Source: Georgenia satyanarayanai (GTDB lineage: Bacteria > Actinomycetota > Actinomycetes > Actinomycetales > Actinomycetaceae). From it: 64,000 bases of DNA. The DNA lies in the NCBI RefSeq assembly GCF_900116375.1, contig NZ_UETB01000002.1:124001-188000 (forward strand). Reading direction: 5' to 3'. This document shows positions 8,176 through 17,100 of this stretch, piece by piece. A program made the translations under genes and the position numbers. The notes below the pieces were generated by a model, which saw only the letters and a list, made by a program, of their open reading frames with translations, searched no databases and was not told the origin of the DNA. How positions within the stretch are numbered: position 1 is the stretch's first letter; each line of letters begins with the position of its first letter.

Positions 8176-10358
8176 GCGCTGCTCCCCACCGCCGTCGTGT
8201 CCTTCGCGGTCGCCGTCGAGTCGTCCTCGTCCTCGGGCACGCGCGCCTTCCAGGGCCACCATACGGTCCGGCCGATGTCGTGGACGAGCCCGGAGACGAG
8301 GAGGCTGCGGACGATGAAGGTGTCGATGAGGACGCCGACGGCGACGATGAAGGCGAGCTGGACGAGGAAGAGCAGCGGGATGACGACGAGCGCACCGAAG
8401 GTGGCGGCGAGCACGAGGCCGGCGGAGGTGATGACGCCGCCGGTCATCGTCAGGCCTCGGCGCACGCCGCTGCGGGTGCCGTGCTCCAGCGACTCCTCGC
8501 GCACGCGGGTCATGAGGAAGATGGAGTAGTCGATGCTCAGCGCCACGAGGAAGACGAAGCCGAAGAGCGGGACGGAGGCGTCGGCGCCCGGGAAGTCGAG
8601 GACGTGGTTGAAGAAGATCGCCGACAGTCCCAGCGTGGCCGCGAAGGACAGGACGTTGACGGCGAGGATGAGCAGCGGCGCGACGATCGCGCGCAGCAGG
8701 ATGACGAGCATGACGAAGATGACCGCGAGGACGAGCGGGACGATGGTGCGCAGGTCCTGCTCCGCCGTCTCCTGGGTGTCCAGGCGCTGGGCCGCCGCCC
8801 CACCGACGAGCGCGTCGGGGTCGACGTCGCGGACCGCCTGACGGACCTCGCCGGCCGCGACCGTGGCCTCCTGGCTCTCGGACGTCGCGGTGGTCGCGGC
8901 CTGGATCTCGACCCGTCCGTCGACGACGACGGGGGCGCCGTCGTCGTCGGCCACGACCTGTGCGCTCTCGACGCCCTCGACTCCCTCGACCGCCTCGACG
9001 GCGTCCTCGGCGGTGTCCTCGGCGGTGATGACGACGAGCGGCTGGACCTGGCCGGCGTCGAAGTGCTCGACGAGCACGTCCTGGCCCTCGACCGCCTCCG
9101 TCGGGTTGAGGAAGACCTCACCCTCGCCGGTGCCCTCGGCCTGCAGGGTCGGCAGGAAGGCGGCGAGCGCGAGGAGGGCGACGGCGGTCGTGCCCCAGAT
9201 GACGCGCGGGCGGCGACCGACCGCCGCGGCGATGCGGCCCCACAGGCGCGAGGAGTCCTCCGAGGCCGGCGCGGCGTCCGGGCGGTACTGCGGCTTGCGC
9301 GGCCAGAAGAGTGCGCGCGAGCGGTGGCCGGCGACGAGGAGCAGCGCCGGCAGGAGGGTGAGCGCGCCGAGGACGGCGGCGGCGATGCCGATCGAGCCGA
9401 CCGGCCCGAGGCTCGCGTTGGAGCCGAGGTCCGACAGGAGCAGGCACAGCAGGCCGGCGATGACGGTGCCGGCGGACGCGAGGACGGGCGGGACCGAGGC
9501 GCGCCACGCCCTGGCCATCGCCTGGCGGGGCTCGGCGTTGCGGGTGAGCTCCTCGCGGTAGCGGGCGACGAGGAGCAGGGAGTAGTCGGTGGCCGCGCCG
9601 ATGACGAGGATCGAGAGGATGCCCTGGCTCTGACCGTTGAGCAGGAGGGCGCCGCTGCCCGCGAGCGGCTTGATGACGAGGGCGGCGGCGCACAGGGAGA
9701 AGACCGCGGTGAGCAGCACGGTGAAGGGCAGCAGCGGGGAGCGGTAGACGACGACGAGGATGACGAGCACGACGACGAGCGCGACGAGGAGCAGGACACC
9801 GTCGATACCGCCGAACGCGGCACCGAGGTCCGCGACGAAGCCCGCGGGCCCGGTCACCCACGTGTCGAGGTCCGCGTCGACGAGCGTGTCGGCGGCCAGG
9901 GTGCGCAGCTCCGTGACGACGACGTTGCCCGTCCGCTCCCCCGTGTCCCCGACGTTCTCCTCGGCCTCGTCCCCGTTGATCGAGACGGGCAGGAGGAGGG
10001 CCTGGCCGTCCTCGGCGGGGACGACCGGGATCGGCCCCTCGAGGACGTCACCGAGCGTCCGGCCGTCCCCGAGCTCGAGCTCGGGCACCTGCTGGGCGAG
10101 CTCCTCCGCCGCCGCGAGCTGCTCGGGGGTGAGGTCGCCGCCGTCGGAGGGCGTCGCGACGAGCAGCGCCGGCAGCGGCTGGTCCCCCGCGAACTCCTCG
10201 GCGAGCTCGTCGGCGCGGGTGGACTCGGCGCTCGAGGGGAGGAAGGCCGCCTGGTCGTTGGTCTGCACCTCCGAGAGCGAGCCCTGCGCCATGCCGCCGA
10301 GCCCACCGACGGCGAGCCAGGCGAGGAGGACGAGAACGGTGAGGAGCGCGCGCAGCAC
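8172..10358 (-). CDS. MMPL-family RND exporter, first gene of the carotenoid operon
   Basis: About 728 aa with two similar halves, each with one helix, a large periplasm-side domain and a block of five helices. The second half ends in GFVFLVALSIDYSIFLMTRV, the MMPL pattern. An MMPL gene is also part of the Corynebacterium glutamicum crt operon beside divergent crtR, so the gene order is conserved. It may move isoprenoid or pigment molecules, which is inference. I chose the GTG at 10358, directly before the first helix. Upstream in-frame GTGs would place the operator inside the gene, so the start is uncertain by about 20 codons. Confidence 0.82.
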   Translation of the reverse strand: MLRALLTVLVLLAWLAVGGLGGMAQGSLSEVQTNDQAAFLPSSAESTRADELAEEFAGDQPLPALLVATPSDGGDLTPEQLAAAEELAQQVPELELGDGRTLGDVLEGPIPVVPAEDGQALLLPVSINGDEAEENVGDTGERTGNVVVTELRTLAADTLVDADLDTWVTGPAGFVADLGAAFGGIDGVLLLVALVVVLVILVVVYRSPLLPFTVLLTAVFSLCAAALVIKPLAGSGALLLNGQSQGILSILVIGAATDYSLLLVARYREELTRNAEPRQAMARAWRASVPPVLASAGTVIAGLLCLLLSDLGSNASLGPVGSIGIAAAVLGALTLLPALLLVAGHRSRALFWPRKPQYRPDAAPASEDSSRLWGRIAAAVGRRPRVIWGTTAVALLALAAFLPTLQAEGTGEGEVFLNPTEAVEGQDVLVEHFDAGQVQPLVVITAEDTAEDAVEAVEGVEGVESAQVVADDDGAPVVVDGRVEIQAATTATSESQEATVAAGEVRQAVRDVDPDALVGGAAAQRLDTQETAEQDLRTIVPLVLAVIFVMLVILLRAIVAPLLILAVNVLSFAATLGLSAIFFNHVLDFPGADASVPLFGFVFLVALSIDYSIFLMTRVREESLEHGTRSGVRRGLTMTGGVITSAGLVLAATFGALVVIPLLFLVQLAFIVAVGVLIDTFIVRSLLVSGLVHDIGRTVWWPWKARVPEDEDDSTATAKDTTAVGSSA

Positions 10359-10416
10359 CGCGCCACGACGACCGTCGGACCTACGGTGACTGGGGGCCTG
10401 CCGCCCACCCTTAACA

Positions 10417-10430
10417 CTAAGCACGCTTAG
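10417..10430. promoter_or_regulatory. Palindromic operator between MMPL/crt operon and crtR
   Basis: CTAAGC-AC-GCTTAG is a perfect 6-bp inverted repeat with a 2-bp centre, preceded by TTAACA. It is the only clear palindrome in the gap between the divergent MMPL gene and the MarR gene, so it is the likely MarR (CrtR-like) site for repression of the operon and autoregulation. Confidence 0.6.
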
Positions 10431-10479
10431 CAATATGATCGAGCAGCCCCAGGCGCGCAACCCGAGACGGAAGGACGCC

Positions 10480-10992
10480 GTGACCGACCGAGAGCCGGAC
10501 CGCTCACCCGGAGTGCAGGAGGAGCCGACGCGCAGCGACGGGGCCGCGTTCCCGCCGCCGGAGACGTGGCCCACGGGCCGGCTGCTGTCCGCGGCCGCCC
10601 GTCGCGTCGAGCGCGCGTGGGACGCCTACCTCGGCCAGTGGGGCCTGAGCCACGCGTCGGTGCCGGTGCTCGTGGTCCTCGCGCGCGGCTCGCTGTCCCA
10701 GCGCGAGATCGCCGCTCAGATGCACGTCACCGAGCAGACCATCGGCCGGGTCCTGCGCGGCCTGCAGGCCAGTGGCCACATCACCCGCGCACCGCACCCG
10801 GAGGACCGCCGACGGCACGTCGTCACCCTGACGCCGTCGGGGCGCGACGCGCTCTCGGCGCTGGACCGGACGCAGTCGGTGGAAGCGCTCATCGGCAGCT
10901 CGCTGACCGCCTCGGAGACCACCCAGCTGCGCGTCCTGCTCCTCCGGATGCTCACCGACCTGCCCTCGGGGGAGGACCCGGACGGGGCATGA
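10480..10992 (+). CDS. crtR: MarR-family regulator of the carotenoid operon (CrtR-like)
   Basis: 170 aa winged-helix protein. LAVGG-side helices are followed by SQREIAAQMHVTEQTIGRVL (recognition helix) and HPEDRRRHVVTLTPSGRDAL (the wing, with the MarR DxRR pattern). Divergent position before MMPL and crt genes matches Corynebacterium crtR, a GGPP-responsive repressor. I prefer the GTG at 10480 because GGAAGGA lies just upstream. The in-frame ATG at 10435 would abut the operator. Symbol assigned by synteny. Confidence 0.75.
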   Translation: MTDREPDRSPGVQEEPTRSDGAAFPPPETWPTGRLLSAAARRVERAWDAYLGQWGLSHASVPVLVVLARGSLSQREIAAQMHVTEQTIGRVLRGLQASGHITRAPHPEDRRRHVVTLTPSGRDALSALDRTQSVEALIGSSLTASETTQLRVLLLRMLTDLPSGEDPDGA

Positions 10993-11017
10993 GCACGGAG
11001 CGCCTACGATCGGCGTG

Positions 11018-12004
11018 ATGCACACCACGCCGAACCCGCCGATCTACTCCCTGGGACCCGGCGGCGAGCCGCTCTACCGCGGCCGCCCCGTCTCCGGGCT
11101 GCTCGACCGGCACCTCGAGTCCGTGTGGGGACTGCTGGTCGACGGCGAGGAGTCCCCCGCGCTGCCACCGGCGGAGCCCTTCCCCCTGCCCGTGCGCACC
11201 GGAGACACCCGGGTGGACGTCCAGAGCGCCATCGCCCAGCTCGCGCCGGTGTGGGGCTTCCGCCCCCTGCTCGACATCAGCCCCGCGCGCGCCCGCGAGG
11301 ACCTCGCCCGCGCGTCCGTCCTCGCCCTGTCCTTCGTCGCCCAGTCGGCACGCGGGCCGGACCTGGCGATGGTCCCGCAGCGGGAGGTCGAGCAGGGCCG
11401 TTCGGTGGCCGAGCGCTTCCTCATCCGGTGGAGCGGGCACGCCCAGGCCGACCACGCCCGGGCGCTGGACGCGCTGTGGACGATCGTCGCGGAGGACGGC
11501 CCCGACTCCCCCTCGACCCGGATCGCTGCGACAGCCGCGGGCACGGGCGCGGACGTCGGCGCCTGCCTCGCGGGCGCGGTCGCGGGAGTCAGTGGTCCTC
11601 TGGAGGCCGGTGCCGCCGCGCGCGCTCGCCGGGTGGCGGTCCGCGTCCACGATGGCGTGGCACCGACGACGGCGGTCGCGGACGCCCTGCGCGAGCAGGC
11701 GTTGGTGCCCGGTCTGGGCGCGCGGCACGAGGACCCACGGGCGGCCATGCTGCGGGAGGTGTGCCGCCAGCTCGACGTGCGTCTCTTCACCGCCGGGCTC
11801 GCCATCGAGGCGGCCGGGCGCGAGCTCATCGCCGAGACCACCGGACGTCCCGCCACGGCCGACGTCAACTTCTGGGGCGCCCTCCTGCTCGACCACGTCG
11901 GCTTCGAGGCCCGGCTCTTCAACGCCCTCATCATCTGTGGCCGCACCGCCGGCTGGTCCGCCCACATCCTCGAGGCCCAGCGCTCCCTCCACCCCGCCCC
12001 CTGA
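11018..12004 (+). CDS. Degenerate citrate-synthase-2 (CitA)-like protein, catalytic residues missing
   Basis: 328 aa. The body clearly follows mycobacterial CitA: LLVDGEESPALPPAEPFPLP, VDVQSAIAQLAPVWGF, SFVAQSARG, and CGRTAGWSAHILE at the end. The catalytic sites are altered. GPLHGGA is GPLEAGA (193-199, His to Glu at 196), the GHRVY His loop is shortened to GLGARHEDPRA (232-242), and the acidic residue of NVEFW/NVDFY is Asn at 284. The C-terminal about 40 residues of the family are absent. Citrate synthase activity is therefore doubtful. A leaderless start is likely: TACGAT at 11005-11010, then ATG at 11018 (GTG at 11015 is an alternative). The citA-serC neighbourhood is known from other actinobacteria. 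Confidence 0.8.
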   Translation: MHTTPNPPIYSLGPGGEPLYRGRPVSGLLDRHLESVWGLLVDGEESPALPPAEPFPLPVRTGDTRVDVQSAIAQLAPVWGFRPLLDISPARAREDLARASVLALSFVAQSARGPDLAMVPQREVEQGRSVAERFLIRWSGHAQADHARALDALWTIVAEDGPDSPSTRIAATAAGTGADVGACLAGAVAGVSGPLEAGAAARARRVAVRVHDGVAPTTAVADALREQALVPGLGARHEDPRAAMLREVCRQLDVRLFTAGLAIEAAGRELIAETTGRPATADVNFWGALLLDHVGFEARLFNALIICGRTAGWSAHILEAQRSLHPAP

Positions 12005-12146
12005 CCCCCGGAGAATCCGCGCACGTGGTGAGTCGAGCGCTGCAGCAAGCGCTTGCCTGGCGTCCTCGAAGTCACCAACTGCGAAGGTGGACGACGACGA
12101 TGGACGACGGGGGCGGTGACGGGCCGCGCGATGGGAGGATCTGGCC

Positions 12147-13256
12147 ATGACGATCCAGATCCCCGCCGAGCTCCTGCCCGCGGACGGCCGCTTCGGCTGC
12201 GGCCCGAGCAAGGTCCGCCCCTCGCACGTCGCGGCGCTCGCCGCCGTCGGTGAGACGCTCCTCGGCACCTCCCACCGGCAGGCGCCGGTGCGCTCGCTCG
12301 TGGGCCGGGTCCGCGAGGGTGTGGCCGACCTGCTCGGGGCGCCAGACGGCTACGAGGTGATCCTTGGCAACGGTGGGTCGACCGCCTTCTGGGACGCCGC
12401 GAGCCTCGGCCTGGTCCGTGAGCGCGCCGCCCACGCCGCCTTCGGAGAGTTCGGGCAGAAGTTCGCGGCGGTCACCCGCCGTGCCCCCTTCCTCGCCGAC
12501 CCGCACGTCGAGACCGCCGAGCCCGGCGCGCTCGCCACCCTCGGCCCGGTCGACGGCGTGGACCTGTACGCGTGGCCGCAGAACGAGACCTCCACCGGCG
12601 TCCTCGCCCCGGTGGAGCGGGTGCCCGACTACGGCGCCCTCGTCTGCGTCGATGCCACCTCCGCAGCGGGCGGGGTGCCCGTCGACCTGGACCAGACCGA
12701 CGTGTACTACTTCGCCCCCCAGAAGAGCTTCGGCTCCGACGGCGGGCTCTGGTTCGCCGTCATGTCGCCCGCGGCGCTGGCCCGGGTGGAGGAGGTCGCG
12801 GCGAGCGGCCGCTGGGTGCCGGAGTTCCTGTCCCTGCCCGCCGCGGTGGAGAACTCCCGCAAGGACCAGACGCTCAACACCCCGGCGATCGCCACGCTCG
12901 TCCTCATGGCCGAGCAGCTGGACTGGATGCGCGACCAGGGCGGGCTGCAGTGGGCAGCCGGACGCAGCGCACGCTCGGCCGAGATCGTCTACGGCTGGGC
13001 GGCCGAGCGGGACTGGGCCACCCCCTTCGTCACGGTGCCCGAGCACCGCTCCCCCGTCGTCGGCACGATCGACCTCGCCGAGCAGATCGACGCCGCGAAG
13101 GTCGCCTCGGTGCTGCGGGAGAACGGCGTCGTCGACGTCGAGCCGTACCGCAAGCTCGGTCGCAACCAGCTGCGCGTGGGCATGTTCCCCGCCGTCGACC
13201 CCGACGACGTGCGCGCCCTGACCGCGTGCGTCGACCACGTCGTCGCCGCCCTCTGA
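12147..13256 (+). CDS. serC: Phosphoserine aminotransferase SerC
   Basis: 369 aa PLP enzyme of the actinobacterial SerC type. It converts 3-phosphohydroxypyruvate and glutamate to phosphoserine in serine (and possibly PLP) synthesis. RFGCGPSKVRPSHVAAL is the family N-terminus, LGNGGSTAFWDAASLGL is the cofactor phosphate loop, and the PLP lysine is in YYFAPQKSFGSDGG near residue 193. The ATG at 12147 has a GGGAGGA ribosome-binding site. It follows the CitA-like gene after 142 bp, which holds a weak match (16/21) to the intergenic repeat at 27499. Confidence 0.92.
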   Translation: MTIQIPAELLPADGRFGCGPSKVRPSHVAALAAVGETLLGTSHRQAPVRSLVGRVREGVADLLGAPDGYEVILGNGGSTAFWDAASLGLVRERAAHAAFGEFGQKFAAVTRRAPFLADPHVETAEPGALATLGPVDGVDLYAWPQNETSTGVLAPVERVPDYGALVCVDATSAAGGVPVDLDQTDVYYFAPQKSFGSDGGLWFAVMSPAALARVEEVAASGRWVPEFLSLPAAVENSRKDQTLNTPAIATLVLMAEQLDWMRDQGGLQWAAGRSARSAEIVYGWAAERDWATPFVTVPEHRSPVVGTIDLAEQIDAAKVASVLRENGVVDVEPYRKLGRNQLRVGMFPAVDPDDVRALTACVDHVVAAL

Positions 13257-13343
13257 CCCTCCCTCGCCCGCTCCTTCGGCCACCTGGGCTCCGCCATCCC
13301 TTCGTCAGATGAATTGCGCAACATGGGTGTAACGAAAGTCGGC

Positions 13344-13362
13344 TAAGGTAAGGCTCACCTCA
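13344..13362. promoter_or_regulatory. DtxR/IdeR-type iron box upstream of heme oxygenase
   Basis: TAAGGTAAGGCTCACCTCA is a close match to the 19-bp DtxR consensus. It lies 26 bp before the hmuO start, so iron-replete repression of heme oxygenase is expected. Confidence 0.75.
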
Positions 13363-13387
13363 CCGCGCGACATCGAAGGAGCCCTCC

Positions 13388-14041
13388 ATGAGCGCGCCGT
13401 CCCTCGTCACCGACTCCCTCTCCGCGCAGCTGCGGGAGCGCACGCGCGCCGCCCACGAGCGCGCCGAGTCGGTCCCCTTCATCACCGACCTCATGCACGG
13501 GCGCCTCGACCGGGGCGCCTACGCCGACCTCGCTGCCCAGCAGTACGGCATCTACGTCGCTCTCGAGGCGGCCGGTGCCGAGCTCGTCGGCGCACCGCGC
13601 GGCTCCAACCTCGTCTTCGCCGACCTCACCCGTACCCCCTCCATCGAGGCCGACCTCGCCTACCTGTACGGCGGGCACTGGCGCGAGCGCATCGACGTGC
13701 TCCCCGCGGCGCGCGCGTACGCCGAGCGCATCGCGCAGGTCGCCGGAGACCTGCCGCGCTACGCCGCACACGCCTACACCCGCTACCTCGGTGACCTGTC
13801 GGGCGGCCAGGCCATCAAGCGGCTCGTCCAGCGCCACTACGGGCTGGGTGAGGAGGGCGTGGCGTTCTACACCTTCACCGGGATCGCCAAGCCCAAGGTC
13901 TTCAAGGACGAGTACCGCGAGCAGCTCGACGCCCTCGCGCTCAGCCCGCTGGAGATCGAGACGGCCGTGGACGAGTCGAACGTCGCCTTCGAGCTGAGCA
14001 CGGCCCTCTTCGCCGCCCTCGGCGGCCGGCACTCCGCCTAG
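13388..14041 (+). CDS. hmuO: Heme oxygenase (biliverdin-producing)
   Basis: 217 aa. The proximal heme-ligand His lies in TRAAHERAES near residue 22, and the distal helix motif RYLGDLSGGQAIKRL is near residue 135. It opens the heme ring with oxygen and electrons to free iron, CO and biliverdin in the cytoplasm. GAAGGAG precedes the ATG. It has its own DtxR box and lies beside the heme-uptake locus, so it completes the use of imported heme as an iron source. A hairpin at 14060 ends the gene. Confidence 0.93.
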   Translation: MSAPSLVTDSLSAQLRERTRAAHERAESVPFITDLMHGRLDRGAYADLAAQQYGIYVALEAAGAELVGAPRGSNLVFADLTRTPSIEADLAYLYGGHWRERIDVLPAARAYAERIAQVAGDLPRYAAHAYTRYLGDLSGGQAIKRLVQRHYGLGEEGVAFYTFTGIAKPKVFKDEYREQLDALALSPLEIETAVDESNVAFELSTALFAALGGRHSA

Positions 14042-14059
14042 CCTCCGACCCCACGGCAG

Positions 14060-14087
14060 AGCCCCGCGTGGATGACCACGCGGGGCT
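14060..14087. terminator. Terminator hairpin after hmuO
   Basis: A 12-bp perfect stem, AGCCCCGCGTGG / CCACGCGGGGCT, with ATGA loop lies 18 bp after the heme oxygenase stop. There is no long T tract, as is common in high-GC actinobacteria. Confidence 0.7.
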
Positions 14088-14110
14088 CGGTCGTGCTCGG
14101 CTCCGAGCGA

Positions 14111-14136
14111 CGGGGCCGCACCCGGGTGCGGCCCCG
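14111..14136. terminator. Palindromic terminator at the 3' end of the HtaA-like gene
   Basis: A fully symmetrical 26-bp palindrome (CGGGGCCGCAC then CCGG then GTGCGGCCCCG) lies 5 bp from the end of the minus-strand surface protein, in a convergent gap. It is probably its terminator and may act in both directions. Confidence 0.7.
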
Positions 14137-14141
14137 TCGGG

Positions 14142-17100
14142 TCAGGCGCGCTGCCTGCGGGTGGCGAGCACGAGGCCGGTGAGCACGACGGCGGCGGCCA
14201 GGGCCGTCAGGGCCGCCGCTTCCGCGCCGGTCCGGGCGAGGTTGTCGCCACGGGGACCACCGGCGGTGGTGCCGGGGCCTGCGCCGTCGTCGTCGGTGTC
14301 CGTGCCGGCACCGGCGGCCACGACCGTGAAGGTCGTGTCGGCCACCGACTCGCCGTCGGTCACGAGGTCGACGCGGTGCGTACCGAGGGCGAGGTCCGCG
14401 GGGGCCGTCCAGGTGAGCTCGACCGTGCCGTCCTCCCCGACGACGCCCTCGGCGACGTCGAGCTCGCGGAGGTCGAGCTCGCCCTCCGAGACCGGGACGC
14501 TGAAGGTCAGCGGGTCGAGCGCGTCGCCGGCCTCGTAGAAGTCGGCGAAGGCCGGGACACCCTCGGCCGTCAGCCGCGCGGGCACGTCCGTGCCGACGAG
14601 CCGACCACCGCTCACCGCGACGCCGTCGAGATCCAGCTGGGCGAGGCGCACCCGCGGGTAGTCGACCACGCCGTCACCCTCGAGCGCGCGGCTGGTGACG
14701 TCCGCGACGAGGTAGCCCTCGCCGCCCTCGATGACGACCGACGGGTCGGTGATCGTCATCTGGAGCTGGGACGTGCCGCCGATCTCGTGCCCGGCGAAGG
14801 TCACCTGGCCGCCGAAGTGGGCGGTGCCGTCGGTCGCGTCCCCGTTGCCCCGGCCGTCACCGAAGGCGTAGCCGCTCCCGGTCTCGGCGGCCGGTGCCGT
14901 GACGGTCACCGAGCCGTGGGCGATGGGGCCGGTGATGTAGGACCGGAAGGACTCCTTGACCCCCCACTCGAGGCTGCCGGGGGCTCCGGCGGCGTCGACG
15001 ACGGCGCCCACGCGGGTGCCGGGCTCGAGGCCGCTGCCCGAGATCCGGGCGGTCGCGCCCTGGACCACCGGGTCCGGCTCGACGACGACACCCCCTTGTG
15101 CGGGCTCCTCCGGTTCGCCCGGCTGGTCGGGACCGGGCTGCTCCCCCGGCTCGGGGGCCAGGACGGTGAGCTGCTCCGCGGCGAGGACGGCACCCGCCGA
15201 GTCACGCAGCACGACGGCATAGCCACCCACCGGGAAGTCGTTCGGGACGTACCACCCGGCCTCGAGGACGCCGTCCTCACCGACCTCGACGACCCCGATC
15301 TCGGTCGGCTCGGCCGTGCTGAGCGAGAGTGCCGCCCGCACGGCACCGCCGACCTCGACGGCGGCGCTCACGGGGTCGAGCACCTCGCCGGCCGGGTAGA
15401 AGCCCCCGAACGCGGGGACCCCCGCGGCTGTCAGCGTCGCTGCGGCCCCGTCCGCGGCGACCGTGCTGCCCTCGACGGAGAAGGCGTCCGGGTCGAGGGT
15501 CGCGAGGACGACGTCGGCGTGCTCGACGAGCTCACCCGTGCTCGACGTACCGGCGAACTCGCGCGAGGTCGCGTCGGCGAGCAGGACCGCCGAGTCCGGG
15601 GTGACCTGGACGCGAAGGTTCTCGAGCAGGACGTCGAGGGCGGGAACGCCGTCGATCTCGTGGCCCTGGAACCCGACGCTGCCGTCGAAGCTCACGAGCG
15701 CGGTCCCGGCCGCCGCGTCCTGCGCGGCGAGGGCGGCGGGGAAGCGGAACGTCTCGTCGTCGTTCTCGGTGACGCCGCCGCCCGTGGTGACCTCCCCGTC
15801 GGCGACGGGGCTGGAGACGTAGGAACGGAAGGACTCCTTGACGCCCCAGTCGAGGTGGCCGGCGGCCGGCACGGTGCTCGGCGCGAGCTGGACCGTCACG
15901 TCGCCCGCGGGCAGGTTGGCGCCGGCGATGCCGAGGTTCTCACCGAGGCGGACGGGGTCGGGGGTGGCGCTGACGGACGGCGCGTCCGGCTGCGGCTGCG
16001 GCTCGACCGCACCGGCGACGAAGGTGACCGGGACGAAGACGTCCTGGCTGCGGTCGGCGCGGTGGTCGACGGGCGTGGCATCCGCCAGCTGGGCGGAGCT
16101 GAAGGTGGCCAGGTAGCACCGGACCTCGCTGCAGTCGTCGCCGGTACCGGTGACCCAGCCGTGGACGGTGACCTCGTGGCTGAAGCTGCCGAGCGCGTCC
16201 GTGCTGACCGTCTCGTGCTGCAGCCAGCCCTCGGGCCACCCGAACTCCGCGTTCTTCGTCTCGTCGGGGGTGAACGCGACGGAGATCATGCGGTTCGGTG
16301 CGTAGCCCGTGCCCTCGACCGTGACGACCGTCCCCACGGTGATGTCCTCGGTGGGCGTCACCTCGAGGGTCGGAGTCCGCTCCGCGACGACGTCGAGGGG
16401 CACGGAGAGCTCCTGCGCGGGGTTCTTGGCACCGCCGGCGGCGTAGGTGTAGACGCCGAAGGCGCCCGAGTCGGGCCAGCCGGCGTCCGGCTCGGTGACC
16501 GTGAGCTCGGCGGTGAAGGAGCCGTCCTCGGCGATGTCGACCCACTGGCGGCGGATCGCGCCCTGGTAGTTCGCCGGCACCTGGTCGAGCACGTCCTCGG
16601 CCAGCGCCCAGCGCTGGTCACCGACGACGCGCGCGGAGGTCGGCGCGTCCAGCGACGGCTGCCACTGCTCGGCGAACTTCCCGAGGACCACGTACGTGCC
16701 CTGCGGCAGGTCCGCCGGGATGGGGACGCCGCGCCCACCGACGTTCCCGGCGGGGTCGAACCCGGTCCCCTTGACGACGACGGTGTCTCCCTCGACCAGC
16801 TGGGAGTCGGCGACGGGCGTGCCGGCGGCCGTGAGGACCTCGAGCTGCGGCTCGGGGATGAAGTTGAGCGGGACGCTGAGCTCCTGGTCGGCGTTCTTCA
16901 CACCGCCGGCGCCGTAGGTGTACACACCGAAGGTGCCGTCCTCGGGCCAGGCCTTGCCCAGGCCGCCCAGGGTCAGCTCGGCAGTGAACGAGCCGTCCTC
17001 GGCGATGTCGACCCACTGGCTGCGGATCGCTCCCTGGTAGTTCGCAGGCACCTGGTCGAGCACGCCCTCGGCGAGCGCCCACTTCTGGGCTCCGACCACG

